Notes: generated by a model not told the origin, from the letters alone. 64,000 nucleotides of DNA from Patiria pectinifera (GCA_029964075.1 CM057144.1:3185281-3249280), one strand, 5' to 3'. Positions 23,815 through 35,545 are shown, numbered from the stretch's first letter. A program made the numbers and translations.

Positions 23815-26400
23815 CTTTTTACCAACTGTAAGATCACAAATACACGATACTGTGATAGTGTTTTTACACATGAATTTGTGAGGGAATAAAATTTCATTGA
23901 ACCTTTGTAAAAAAAAAACTTTGCATTTTTTTTCTTCATTGAAATTTTCATTTCCAATAAAAAAAAATTCATCTTTCATTTTTTTTTTACTTGACTTTTG
24001 AAGCTTGATGATAATTTGTCTCTGTGCTGGCAGTCACGTTGGTCTGGTTCCCGGAAGACATATATTGGAGATGTTGAGGAAGTCGGTTGTAACATCCAAA
24101 TGCACCAGACTTAAAAATGTTCATTCTGAAGTCTCCGCTGTTTTTATTACAATTCCTACTTTTTGAAGACTTGTAAACTTAAGAACATGATAAAAAAATG
24201 CTATAGATCCGCGTCCTACTGCACAGAGATTTATTCATAAGACGGATGTTTTTGCATCCGGTTGATGTAAATTTAATACTTGGTTTTGCCCTTCTCCGAC
24301 GTATTTTTATTTACACTGTAAACTCGGTGTTGTCTCGAGTGATTGTGAGAAAAAAAATTACTTAAATGGGACTCGAACCCACGACCTCCTGCCCACAGAT
24401 TCATGGTAAAAAAATATTTAGTTAACTTGATAAACACAGGGAACCACTGTTAAAAAAGATTGTTCTTGTTATTTCTACACCTCTGCATTAGGCCATGTAC
24501 AAAAATAAACTAGCTTCTCGTCCCTGCCTGCTTCCTTTTTCCCAGCCACCTCCCTTTTTTTTTTAATCATACATTTCCAATGTATTTTGTCTTTTTATTT
24601 GTTTCAAGCAGAATTGTAGCTTTGTATGCAAGTTCAAAATCTGGTGAAAGAGTGTCCTTTGAATGTAAGGGTGCAGACCTGTATATTGGCCCAAAATTGC
24701 CTACGTGAGCCAAACCACAATTTGTGTACCCTTAAAATTTTTGCTATTAGAGCATTTTGTGAGCCATGAACTTGAAGGGCAGAAGCCGTGCACGCGACTG
24801 CAAGCTTTTATTTCCGTGTCATTTGGATGAAATTGGGCCCTAAAATGGCTCTATTTTGCAATGGAGTGTAGGCATAATTTTTCAAGATGGCAATGGGCTT
24901 CACCACTACATTTAGAGGGTGGTCATCTTTGGGTGGCAATTTCTCCCAAAATTTATCAGATTGCCCCCCCAAATTGCACAAAACGGAAAGATTATGAAAT
25001 AAGCTTTAATCTGATGTGTGTCTCAAACACCTTGGAAAGCTGTATTTTTAATAATTTTTGGAAGTATGCGTACTTAATTGGGGTATATGGGAGTTTAAAA
25101 ACCCAGGCGAGAAACTGTTTTTCTTTTTACGTGGCCTTACGCTTTCTTTCGGAAAACAAAAATCCAGTCTGATTTTGAACTTGACATTACAGGATACACT
25201 GATTCTTGTTCCTTTTTCTGAAGCCTTATAGAAGTTCCTGACTGGTGAAATTATTAAAACAAGTTTAATATAAACCCACTGATAATTTTTGCGTGTGTAC
25301 ATTTTGACAGGCATTGCACTTAGGACACCAAGAATATTACAATGAGAACAATTGTAAACATTTGTATGAATGTAATTTTAAAAAAATAAAAATGTTTTGT
25401 CTGTAATTAAACCACATGCAATAAATGCCTTGGAAATTTCTATTTCAATCAAAAGTATTTGTTTCTTTTTAGTTTCTTTTTCTTTTTGTTTTGTTCGTTT
25501 GCTAGGCTGTTATTATCGTTTCTCTTTTATTAAATAAACCGAATTATGAAAGTTTAGTTTGCGTGCGTTTTTGTTTAGGTACTTTCCATAGAATTTATGG
25601 AAATGCGCATGTGTTGTGTACAAAATTAGTTAAAAACCTATACACATTAGCCGAATATATTGAGAAAAATATACACAGAAGCAATTTGATTAATTCAAAT
25701 TATCCATAAACTGCAGTTTTGTTTCAATATATTTCCCTTTTTACACATTTTGTTATTAAAAAAACCTTTATAACACTACCGCTTCAAATTTAAAAAAATC
25801 ATTTCACATTTCACAAAAGCAACTTCGAGAACGATTTAATAGTTGCATAAACGTCAATATTTATGCTTAAAATTAATCCCTACGGTTATGACTCGACGTC
25901 AAAACTGCAATCCGTCGATCTAAACGAATATTATAAAACAAAAGTTATCTGAAACCTTACTTTAAGAACGAAAGCAAATATTTTTAAAGGCCTCATTCTC
26001 CAATTTTTTTTCGGACTCATTTTTTTTTCTAAATTCATTTTCAAGGCCTAAAGTACTTTGACTCTGTTCTCGCAGAAGCTGCACGCATGACCTGAAAAGT
26101 ACAATTATTATGGAGAGGCGTGAGTCATACAGTTGACAAGTTTGCCCTGTTGGCAAAATAATTGCCTGCTCTCCAAAAAATTGTCTGCCCCGACAATTTT
26201 CTAAATTACTACGTTTGCCTTTCCATGGTTTATGGAAACTAGGCACCCGCTAAACAAGACAAGATTTGCCATGCCATAATACAAGCCGTGCTCCAGACTT
26301 TCCTAAGTGTCTATTTTCACTGTCTGCCCTCAACATAACCAAGACTGTTGGCACGGCAGATATACATGATATAGATATACATGATATAGGTGATGTTATA
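23815..26400. other. No gene seen; tRNA-like fragment on the minus strand
   Basis: At about 24360-24405, GGGACTCGAACCCACGACCTC is the complement of a tRNA/SINE B-box region. Otherwise AT-rich without supported exons. Confidence 0.4.
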
Positions 26401-26675
26401 TTGTGCCTTTGATGATACAAGCATGGAATCTGGCGCAGAGTATGCCATGAGAAAGATATTTGACTATAGGGCCATCGCAGATTTGCCCTTTGAAAAAATA
26501 TAGGTAGAATAACAAGCAATTACAGCAAATTTTGAACATTTAGAAAATCGCTTGTTATTTTACCTATATTTTTTTTCAAAGGACGAATCTGCGATGGCCC
26601 TATAGCCAAATATCTTTCTCATGACATACTCTGACTGTGTGCCAAATTTCATGCTTGTATCATCAAAGGCACAAT
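26401..26675. mobile_element. Long inverted repeat, about 120-bp arms
   Basis: Left arm 26401-26516 and right arm 26548-26675 are complementary at roughly nine bases in ten, including an exact TATAGGGCCATCGCAGATT and TTTGATGATACAAGCATG. The loop is about 30 nt. A transcript would fold into a long hairpin. Confidence 0.85.
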
Positions 26676-26689
26676 TCCCCCAAATATTT

Positions 26690-26995
26690 CCAACTTTTCA
26701 AGTAAAGGAATTTTGAACACAAACACCGTTTTAAAGTTCTGTCCACGGATCACAAAAAAAAGGTAAGTGTTCTTTTGCAAAACGAGAACAATTCACATGC
26801 ATCCCTATGAGAATTGTTTTCGTTCCGCTGAGCTATAAGAACGCCCCCTTTTTGTGATCCGTGGATTTGAATGATTATTGTACTATCGGGCTTTCATATC
26901 CTACATTTTGAAAGTGCTACAGGCAAAACTTCATTAAAAAAATGGTCATGCCATTTGGGTTTCGTTGGTTTGTTTTTTTACTCAACTTATACAGC
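26690..26995. mobile_element. Foldback family K, copy 1
   Basis: Mirrored AAGTTCTGTCCACGGATCACA and TTTTTGTGATCCGTGGA, then CGGGCTTTCATATCCTA and ACTTCATTAAAAAAATGGTC toward the end. Related to 38583-39165 and 49050-49475. Confidence 0.7.
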
Positions 26996-28552
26996 ATGGT
27001 TTTAGGGGGAGTAGTGCGATCTAGTGCTGGCTGATTGACAACATTACTGACGCATCTGTACATCGACTAATGAAAGAAGCGCGTTTGGGTCATGAATAAT
27101 GCATGAGGTGTTATAATTCCCAACTGAATTTCACTTCTCTCTATAAAATCCAAAAGTGTAAAACCAGGGACTATAGACAATTTATAGTGAAATTCTCTCT
27201 CATTTTACATTGAAATACTCTGAAAAGAAGAAGAAAGAATCACTTCAGTCGAAGCTCGAATGAAAACTCGATCTTTTCCATTGAATGAATTTCACTAAAC
27301 GTCTGGGTCTACTGAGTTCAGTCGGTCCGGTGGGAGTGAACATTTCACACGAATGGAGTGAATTTTCACTCTTGGGATTTAGAGAGTTCTATTTTTACAC
27401 TAAAAAACGGAACTTTGACTTAAAAACACAGTGTCAAGGAAGTTCACGAGTAAAACTAGAAAAGAGTGTACATCTTGTATTTCATAGGCCTATTGCCGGT
27501 CAAATTCAATTGACACACATTCGTATCGTCCTTCAATAGTTGGAACAAGAGTGATGAAATTACAATTTCTAGAAATCCAACACTGTCCCTTTTTTCACCA
27601 ACCACAAGAAAGGCCCGGTTTGCCCAAGGTACAGTTGAATTTCCGTATGTGGGTAACGCATGACAGATTAATAATATACGCGATGCAGGAAGTTCGCTGT
27701 AATGTGAAAGTTGCGGGATGGCGATATTATAATTATTATTTTGAAAGTGGTCATAGCGACAGCTGATTTCTACGAATTAAAGTGCGACAACAATACATGC
27801 GTTTTCATAATTCAGCGCATATCCGTAGTAGTATTATTATGTTTTGCTTGGCACAATGATGGGGTTGGGCATGTGCAACGACGTGTATGAGTTTTAATAG
27901 CAATTCAGCTAATGCTGCTGACTATAAAGTAATGTTGATCAACTCGTGATAAAATACATCACAGATCTTGCTTATTATAAAAGTTCTAAGCTACTTTTAT
28001 CGTCCAAATCGCGTTGGTGAGGTGGTGTGTGGTCTCCGTCACGCCCTCTCATCGTACGCGAATTCTATCGGTATTGAGGGCGCTCTTTAAAAATAATAAT
28101 TTCCGCGAAGTATATGACGATGAAGGCGCTCTTTACTTTTAACAGTGTCCTTTTTTGGCTAAAAAGAGAAACAAAACCCAATTTGCTTTGGGACAGTAAA
28201 AAGCAAAAAGCGAATCAAAAGTCATTTTCCTTTTTTTGACAGCCCCCCCCCCAAAAAAAAATCGACTCAAATTTAATTTTCCTATTTTGACAGCAACACA
28301 AATCCAAGCAAAATATTTTCTAGTTTTTACAACAAAAAGCAAAAAGCAGATGCATGATGGGAAGGCACGTTAATTATTGCTAATGATGATTGAGGGCGCT
28401 CTTTGAGTTTACGTTACCGTAACGTGTTTTTTTTTCACGAAAAAAGTTGAGTGACATCTCCACGTGTCACTATAACGCCTTCTTTGCGATTATAGTGTGT
28501 TCGGTGTTCTTTTTCTGCCATGTTAGTTTGCGGTGGTAAAAACCTCTTTTTT
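26996..28552. other. No gene seen
   Basis: Three GGCGCTCTTT motifs (about 28078, 28128 and 28392) are the only structure noted. Open frames at 27285-27539 and 27551-27766 are unrecognised. Confidence 0.35.
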
Positions 28553-28827
28553 GGAAAGAATTCCATACATGGACATTACCACATATTCCCTGAAGTAACC
28601 TATCACTATCATCAGCCATCAGAAAGCAATAAACATGTCCTAGTAAAAACATGAAAAAAGTCAAATTTACTAGGGAGTAGGGGGCCTAGTATTTTTATTT
28701 AGCAGGCCGCAGGGAACATTTTGAAGCTAGTTAGGCCTAATGACATTTTTCAGACCAGTCTCATAGGGTTTGTGCACAGGGTTTTTGACAGGGTGTCAAG
28801 TGATGTCCAGGTATGGAATTATTTCCT
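28553..28827. mobile_element. TIR element family L, copy 1
   Basis: Ends GGAAAGAATTCCATACATGG and a complementary CAGGTATGGAATTATTTCC. Shares CATCAGCCATCAGAAAG and ATAGGGTTTGTGCACAGGG with 46466-46670. Confidence 0.7.
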
Positions 28828-28861
28828 GCAAAACAATTAATGTCGAATACAGGTCATGCAG

Positions 28862-28965
28862 GTCAACTCGTATGCGGGCCAACTCGTACGCGGAAGAACA
28901 TGCGTACGTGGGCGAACTCGTATGCGGACCAATTCGTACGCGAGCCACTTGTATGCACGAGTGTA
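28862..28965. repeat. Short tandem repeat of AACTCGTATGCGGGCC-like units
   Basis: About six imperfect 16-18-bp units. They yield Arg/Ala-rich open frames on both strands that are not genes. Confidence 0.75.
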
Positions 28966-29162
28966 GACCAGCGTTGTGCAAGTACATGTACTGGAACGTT
29001 TGGTTCAAGTCACACTACTAGTTGGTACATGTACGAGTTGGCACGTGTATATGACCCGTTTCCTGTATAAAGGGCCCAGCCCAGTCATGCCAGTGGTTAC
29101 AGCAGTCGACCGTCTGGTTCCCTGACCCTGATCTGACAATTTTCAAAGAGGAATCTTTTTGT

Positions 29163-29386
29163 GGAAAGATTTCCATATAAGATTAAGAAGTTCACTCAAC
29201 ACCCTGTGTACAAACGCTATGAGTATGAGATTGGAATTTGGACTGAAAAATTCTAAGTGTTTTCTAAGAAAATGCTTGTATTTTCTCACTGCTCAAATTG
29301 ACTTTGAGGACATGAAATTGCTATATGAGGGGCTTGTTAGTCAATACAGAGGAAAATTAGTGAACTTCTTATATGGAAATCTTTCC
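29163..29386. mobile_element. TIR element with GGAAAGATTTCCATATAAGA ends
   Basis: The left end is complementary to TCTTATATGGAAATCTTTCC at the right, and the next bases (GTTCACT / AGTGAAC) also pair. It accounts for most of a 143-codon open frame at 29159-29590. Confidence 0.7.
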
Positions 29387-30032
29387 AAAAAACATAGTGG
29401 CTATCGTTACGGCAGCTGTAATTGTTACGGTATTGCAAAATCACCATTGCCAATCTATATCACATCCGTCCAACCAATCCGTCCAATGCTTCGGAAGCTC
29501 GATTGGCTACACGTTCAACTACTGTGCTGGGGATCCGGGTTCGAAGCCGCTGCCGCGCTGCTCAATTCCAAAATTTTTTTTAATAGCTAGTTTTATTTAC
29601 TTTCATGTTTTTAATCAAATCATTCTTTTTATTGAGCCTACAGTTTGTAAGCAGATTTCGTTTTTTTCATAATCTGTGGCTTTGGAGTTTTAAAAAAAAA
29701 GAAGGAAAGATAAGTCTGAGAACCATTGTCCATTCGGTTAAATGATAGTCTGGTTCCAACAGCCGGAAGATCCTGACCTTAAATACTATTATTAGGTCAG
29801 GGAACCAGATGATTCCGTAATGATAGCAGTTGAAATATCGCCTTACGATAGCCACTACGTAACGTATTACGGTGACCTTAACCTGATAGCGATAGCCACT
29901 GCATTTTGTGTAATAACTGTCAACATGATGGTATACTTGTATTATTAATAATATGTTCATATCACTAATTGACGGATTTTCATGGAAAACTTTGTAATTT
30001 TAGATGTGATCAAATAGACTGTTCTGGTTACT

Positions 30033-30155
30033 ATGACAACTAACGTGGATGACGATCATGCGCCCATCACCAACGGTGACGCGCCATGCAACAATGAATA
30101 CACGGAGGACAGCACACAGGAGACGTCATGCAAAAGATGCGCAGAACTGCAAGAG
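30033..30155 (+). CDS. ICE1: ICE1 coding exon 1 (residues 1-41)
   Basis: Start codon at 30033 with an in-frame TAG 15 nt upstream (30015-30017), which supports this Met if the 5' UTR is continuous there. The exon encodes an acidic leader and then SCKRCAELQE, matching the Cys-x-x-Cys-Ala-x-Leu-Gln block at the start of vertebrate ICE1. It ends in phase 0 at donor GAG|gtttgt. Any non-coding exon upstream was not identified. Confidence 0.85.
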
Positions 30156-31154
30156 GTTTGTACAATTCCACCAAAAAATTCAGCTTTACCAAAGAAACGT
30201 AAAATGATAATTTGGGAGGCTAATCATCCTTACTCGCAGCTGAGAAGCTGAATTGCGAAGGACGCGGCTACAACGTGGTCAAGCCGCAGGCACGTAAAGG
30301 CGCCTTAGGCAGCCGCCATATGACCCATGTCTGACCACGGAGCACAACCAGAGATCGAAAGTGGTCGAAAGTGTTTGAATCACTTCACAGGGTATTTAGT
30401 CACAGTCCTCCGTGGGTTGCTTAAAAAAATCCATGAAAAACATCTTGTTTCCTCTTATTTATCATAGCTCCTTCTCTCTTTTAAACATTGCCCTTTCAAT
30501 TATTTGTTTATTTTGTACTTTTATATCATTATTGTATACATACAATCTGTTCTCGTGATTTTGTAATGTCTTGTTAGATTTGTTTGTCTTTGTCTGGTTT
30601 TGTTTGTCTGTAAAGGCATTTCGACATAAGCCTCTTGGTCTTCTGAATATGCCTCCACATCTATCGTGTATTAGCTGTATGGAAATAAGTGTCTAATTGA
30701 TTTGAATTAGATTGAATTGAATTGAACTTAACTTGGAGCAATTTCTGCCGTTAAAATTGGTTCATTGTAATTGCTCAAAAACGTACTGTATGCACAATTT
30801 GTGGGGAACTCGTAGCTGAATTCCCTTGACAACACATGTAATAAAGTGTGCCCACGTAGCTACTTCGAAACCACCTTCCAAAGTTTGCTTCCAAAGGATA
30901 CCATTTCCAGGCGGAATAATTTCACAGGGTATTTGATACCAGTCCTAACTTTACTTTGAGGAAGGTTTCTGCCATTAAAATTGGTGCAGGTACTTTTCCG
31001 AGTAAGTGCAAATGCAATGGCTCTAAGTACAAATTACCGAAGGTTTTATTCAAAACATTTGACCTCGCTCAGGTCAGGCCCTCCCCCCCAAAAGATAAGA
31101 AGTTCTATTAAAATGAATGATTTTGACCTTTGTTTTTTTATCTATTTTTAACAG

Positions 31155-31222
31155 GAACTTGAGCGAAGCCAGAGAGATCGGGCACTGTACACATCCATCA
31201 AGAAAAAGATCACTTTGACAGA
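31155..31222 (+). CDS. ICE1: ICE1 coding exon 2 (residues 42-64)
   Basis: Acceptor tttttaacag, donor GA|gtaaga, 68 nt, leaving two bases of a split codon. Encodes ELERSQRDRALYTSIKKKI, the beginning of the N-terminal coiled coil. A MITE begins only 13 nt after the donor. Confidence 0.87.
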
Positions 31223-31234
31223 GTAAGAATTATT

Positions 31235-32346
31235 TTAAAGGGTCCATGAGATGATTTTTTTACTCGGGGACATCTTTCTACTCCTCTTTAAGGGAATGTA
31301 CATCATTGGCTTTGGCTGTAATTTTCAGAAATGAACTATTTGAGGGGTTAGTATAATAGATCAAATATTGTTACACTGACATGTTTGAAGTTTTGTGTTC
31401 GAAAATGCTGGAAAAACCAAGAAGAACAAAAATGTTCAAGTAGTCTGGTTCCCTGACTCCACTAAAGATAAAATGCATCCTTTTATAGATGCCGGAAAAT
31501 TGTAAGGTAAGGAAACCAGTTTAGCTGACCTGCACCCGTTAATGAACATGTAACCAATAAGCAAACAAAATTTGGACTGAAGAAATGGTAAATTTTGAGC
31601 AGTAGTTGCTAAATAGTAAGGTTTTTCCAACAGTGGTCGGCCGACCACTGTTGGAAATGTATACAAAAATACAATTTTCTTGAAAATGACTTCACACCAG
31701 GTGCCATAATTTTACAAGATGCTTGAGACTGTCATTTACCAACATCCTAGCAAGGTATTTCGTAAAAACTTGGTAGTTTTATTTTTCAATGTTTGCAAAT
31801 GTTGTATATTCCCTTTAAATGTATGACAACTATTTGACATACCTTTTTGATAATTTTATTGAAAACTGCACTTCTTTATAATCATAAACATGTAAAATTG
31901 TCCATGTTTTTCCAGACAACTAAGGGCGCTGTTGCTGTGATGTTATTTCAGGAAGACTCTCTTCAGTTTGGGGGTTTTTTTTGGTTCAAATTGTGAACCC
32001 AAAAATCTGCTCGTTGAAAACGTTTGTGAGAAAAAATTGCTCATTGAATTACTGCCATGGACTGACACAAGAACGAATCACCAAAGAACAGAAAATTGAA
32101 CGACAGCAAAACGTCAAAAATTCTGGCAACTTTTGATGCTGAAATAGCTGTAACATTGAGGTTTCTGCCTGAAATGACATCACACTTTTACTCACGAATG
32201 TGGAAATATGTGTATTAGCATAAAAACCAAAAAGGCAGCAAAATACCCTTGAAAATGGCAAAACGAAAATTGAAAATACGGTAAATGGGACACAAAGGTG
32301 CATTTTCAAGGACTGCATAAAACAATTAAATTGCATGTCCCTTTAA
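31235..32346 (+). mobile_element. TTAA-flanked MITE family B, copy 3, split by MITE A, in ICE1 intron 2
   Basis: Begins TTAAAGGGTCCATGAGATG 13 nt after the exon 2 donor and ends TTGCATGTCCCTTTAA. The family B sequence is interrupted at 31288-31818 by a complete family A element and resumes immediately after it. Confidence 0.85.
31288..31818 (+). mobile_element. TTAA-flanked MITE family A, copy 3, nested
   Basis: Inserted into MITE B. CTACTCCTCTTTAA before it and TTAA-ATGTATGACAACTATTTG after it match the uninterrupted CTACTTCTCCTTAATGCATG of the 13476 copy, so TTAA was duplicated on insertion. Confidence 0.88.
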
Positions 32347-32689
32347 ATCATTCTAGTTTTTACCCCCCTTTACAGACATAATTTTATAATCACATCAGTA
32401 AAAGGCAAACAAATACCAAGAATATTACAACTGCTTCCTGATGATGCAACATTCCATTTTTTTACAAGACGATGATTGCGTTACCCGCTGGTATATGAGA
32501 TTCGAAATGACAAGCTGGCATCTGCAATAGTTAACAGAAGGTCGTGGGTCCTAGTCCCACTTGAGTAAAGTTATTATTTTTTCAGACGGCCCTGTCTTTA
32601 TAGTGCTCATAAAATTATTATATTTGTGTACATTAACAGAGTTTTTTTATATGTGTTAATTTCCAGTAATTTTTTGTCTTCTCTTTCAG

Positions 32690-32724
32690 CTCACTCATCC
32701 GCAAGTACAACAGCAAATGCCAAG
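32690..32724 (+). CDS. ICE1: ICE1 coding exon 3, 35-nt micro-exon upstream of a U12 intron (residues 64-76)
   Basis: Acceptor ttctctttcag. Encodes DSLIRKYNSKCQ, matching the NTDNLL-EYQKKC block of vertebrate ICE1. No GT donor is usable: reading on gives a TGA after Asp-Ile-Leu. The exon instead ends at CAAG, immediately before ATATCCTTT, the U12-type AT-AC donor. One base is carried into the next exon. Confidence 0.87.
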
Positions 32725-33390
32725 ATATCCTTTGAATGATCTGTAGACGAGTAGAACTAATTCTTTGAGTTCAAACAATAGAATTTCTCTTTGTATTTGA
32801 ATTAAAGATTGTCCTGATGTATGTCCCTTGAAATAGGCTTGGGCCATAACCCTATAATGATAGAGCTCTATGGCTTGGTGAATCCCGATCGGAATCGAAT
32901 GAAATTGATTCTAAAATTTTAATCAGAATTGTGATTCTCCTTTTTTTTTTGAGGACTCGCATCCCGAAAGATGCTACATATAAGCATAGTTTCCTGGAAT
33001 ACATTCTGTACACTTCAGTAAAATATTCTGTGTCAAATGTCCCTATTTAAGATCTTAATGATCTTGTACTATTAAAGTTATTTTGTAGAAGCAGGTGTTC
33101 CCCCCCCCCCCCCCCCCCCTCCCCAGGCAAATTGGGGATCGATTCGGAATGGAATCATGATTCCTGGAAGGAAGTGGAATTGATTAAAAAAATGTCGGAA
33201 AATGCCCAAATCTACACTGAAATGTATGAGATACTATGGGCATGTGTGTATTGTTAGGGTTAAATTAATAAGTCTCGGTATTTTATGTACAAACTTTCTA
33301 GGTGTTGTATGCGATTCTGTGATGAATTTAATTAGTTTTTGTTCCAAGTTTGTAAACAAAAAGAGGTTCATTTCCTTGACTGGAGTTCAC
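32725..33390 (+). other. U12-type AT-AC intron (ICE1 intron 3)
   Basis: 666 nt. The 5' splice site ATATCCTTT (32725-32733) is a perfect match to the minor-class consensus. The branch site TTCCTTGAC (33372-33380, branch A at 33379) is also perfect. The terminal AC (33389-33390) lies 11 nt after the branch A, within the usual U12 window. Ending at AC joins G+AG into Glu and keeps frame; ending at the following AG would create an immediate TGA. The intron also carries a 20-C run at 33100-33119. Confidence 0.92.
33100..33119 (+). repeat. 20-C run in the U12-type intron
   Basis: Uninterrupted poly-C followed by TCCCCAGG; likely length-variable. Confidence 0.9.
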
Positions 33391-33451
33391 AGTTTGATCA
33401 GCAACAGAAGAAACTGGAGGACGTCGCCTACAAACTAGCATCAGCCAAACG
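33391..33451 (+). CDS. ICE1: ICE1 coding exon 4 (residues 76-96)
   Basis: Begins directly after the AC terminus of the U12 intron and ends at the donor CG|gtaaga. Encodes EFDQQQKKLEDVAYKLASAK, amphipathic coiled-coil sequence with heptad-like spacing. Leaves two bases, completed as Arg by exon 5. Confidence 0.88.
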
Positions 33452-33496
33452 GTAAGACAACAGGAATTTGTGTATGTTGGTTACACTGTAAAAAAA

Positions 33497-33790
33497 AAGG
33501 TAAACGGACAGACCTGTGTTCACCAGCACAGAGTGCCTATCTCTCTTTCGAAGCCATTGGGACAGACTCGAGTCCGTGAAATGCTGCTGTGGGGGGATCG
33601 CCAAACCTCCACAGCGAGTCTGTTACCTTCCCAGCATTGAATAATGCCGGTACCCATTTAACACCTGGGTTGAGAGGAGTAATTGAGGTAAAGCGCCTTA
33701 CTCAAGGGCACAACACACATGGCGACAGCTGGGCTCTAACCCACAATCTCACGATCGTGAATCCTGTGCCCTATCGCTAGACCACACATG
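33497..33790 (-). mobile_element. tRNA-derived SINE, copy in ICE1 intron 4
   Basis: Complement of the SINE at 53345-53640: shares GATCGCC, CTCCACAGCGAGTCTGTTAC, AATGCCGGTACCCATTTAAC and ACCTGGGTTGAGAGGAGTAA. Ends with a decayed B and A box (CTAACCCACAATCTC, CGCTAGACCA). Confidence 0.8.
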
Positions 33791-34182
33791 CCTGACATTG
33801 TTTTGGGTTTAAATACTGTGGAAGACGTCATGGGCTTGTGTCCTCGGGGAAGACACTTTATCGCAATTGTTTCTCTATGCAAAGGGTAATTAAGACGGAA
33901 GCGTGATATACTCCCTTTTGAAAAAAATTGGTGTTTTTTTGGGTCAAATATTTGATACGTTTTCTAAAAGTAGACTGTACCAATTATCAAAACAAGTGCA
34001 AATGATGTTAAAGGCTGGCGTTTTGGAGACATTGGTGAAAGTTTCATGTTTATCCATTGTACCATTTTGAAGAAAAGCGCTAGCAAAGAAAACGCGCTAA
34101 AATACTCTGACCACGGTTACATGGTTCAACAAATTTGTTGAAATCACGTACTGATGTGAACAAGTGTAATAACAAATAAAAA

Positions 34183-34340
34183 CCTAGTCATGGTGACTGA
34201 CTCACTTGAAGTTAATAACAGTACTGAATGATATTTTTGTACAAAAAGGAACCAGACTATTTTTCCTTCCAGCCTCGCTGTTAACGTTGATTTGATGGGA
34301 AATATCAAGATGGCCGCAACACGATAATGCATGGTCTATT
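34183..34340. mobile_element. MITE family C, copy 3, truncated, in ICE1 intron 4
   Basis: The right part matches the family (AGTACTGAATGATA, AAGGAACCAGACTATTTTTC, ACACGATAATGCATGGTCTA). The left end is degraded. Confidence 0.55.
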
Positions 34341-34443
34341 GGGCGTATTCCAGGACGTAATGTCCCTTCATTATTGTCTATTTCGGGAAACTCGTAGGAA
34401 TAAAATGAGGTACAAGCTGTATTTTTCTTCTATTTGATTGCAG

Positions 34444-34588
34444 TGATTGCAAGATTCTTGAGAAGGAGTTGACGTCGACTCTTGAGGAAATTATCCCCTG
34501 GAAGCTACACAAGGACAAATATCTCAAGGAACTGGACGAATGCAGAGCGAAACTGAAAGAAAGTGAAGACAAACTGGCAGGCAGCGAG
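34444..34588 (+). CDS. ICE1: ICE1 coding exon 5 (residues 96-144)
   Basis: Acceptor tatttgattgcag, donor GCGAG|gtcaag, phase 0 at the end. Coiled coil rich in Lys and Glu (LEKELTSTLEEIIPW, YLKELDECRAKLKESEDKL). Followed in the intron by a 119-bp minisatellite. Confidence 0.88.
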
Positions 34589-34739
34589 GTCAAGTAGATT
34601 TGTCTTTTTGCTTTGGGCCACGAGCAATCAACACAATCCCTGCCAAAACTCGCTGGGCCCCACCCCCGGCCCCCGGCCAATGTTGTCTCTCACTGCGCGG
34701 TCCGTGCTCAAGTAGGAGATGACAACATTGACCGCGGGA

Positions 34740-35545
34740 TTGGAGGAGGGTTTGCTCATTGTGTGGACGTGTCCCAACCATTTTGGCCAGGATTGTCTAA
34801 ATGTGTGTACCCTGGATTAGACGTGGAGAGGGAGGGTGTGGACCGGGGGAGCAGGGGACCGGGGGAGCAGGGGACCGGGGGACCGGGGGACCGGGGGAGG
34901 GTATGCTCATTGTGTGGACATGTCTGAACTATTTTGGCCGGGATTGTCTGAGTGTATGTACCCTGGATTGGACGTGGAGAGGGAGGGTGTGAACCGGGGG
35001 AGCGGGGGACCAGGGGAGGGTATGCTCATTGTGTGGCCATGTCCCAACCATTTTGGCCAGGATTGTCTGAATGTATGTACCCTGGATTGGACGTGGAGAG
35101 GGAGGGTGTGGATTGGGGGAGCGGGGGACCCGGGGAGGGTATGCTCATTGTGTGGCCATGTCCCAACCATTTTGGCCGGGATTGTCTGAATGTATGTTCC
35201 CTGGATTGGATGTGGAGAGGGAGGGTGTGGACCAGGGGAGCGGGGGACCAGGGGAGGGTATGCTTATTGTGTGGACGTGTCCCAACCATTTTGGCCGGGA
35301 TTATCTGAATGTATGTACTCTGGATTGGATGTGGAGAGGGGCGATGTGGATTGAGGGAGCGGGGGACCGGGGGAGGGTATGCTCATTGTGTGGACGTGTC
35401 TGAACTATTTTGGCCGGGATTGTCTGAATGCAAGTGCCCTGGATTGGAGGTGGAGGGAGGGATTAGATTAGATTGGATTAGAGGGAGGGTGTGGACCAGG
35501 GGAGCGGTGGACTGGGGGACGGTATGCTTATAGTGACATGTCCCA
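34740..35545 (+). repeat. 119-bp minisatellite in ICE1 intron 5
   Basis: The landmark ATGCTCATTGTGTGG lies at 34903, 35022, 35141, 35260 (variant) and 35379, exactly 119 bp apart. The first and last units are longer. Each unit carries a G-rich core such as GGGGGAGCGGGGGACC. Overlapping long open frames arise because no frame has a frequent stop. Confidence 0.95.

Noticed and set aside
29159-29590. 143-codon frame
   Set aside because: Mostly covers a TIR element (29163-29386) and repeat sequence; no recognisable domain.
32725-32733. Exon 3 continuing to a GT at about 32742
   Set aside because: Reading through meets TGA after three codons; the ATATCCTTT donor with AC acceptor solves frame and consensus.
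34613-35533. Several overlapping 100+ codon frames (Gly-rich, repeated)
   Set aside because: Created by the 119-bp minisatellite; the period is not a multiple of three, so the same peptide recurs in different frames.
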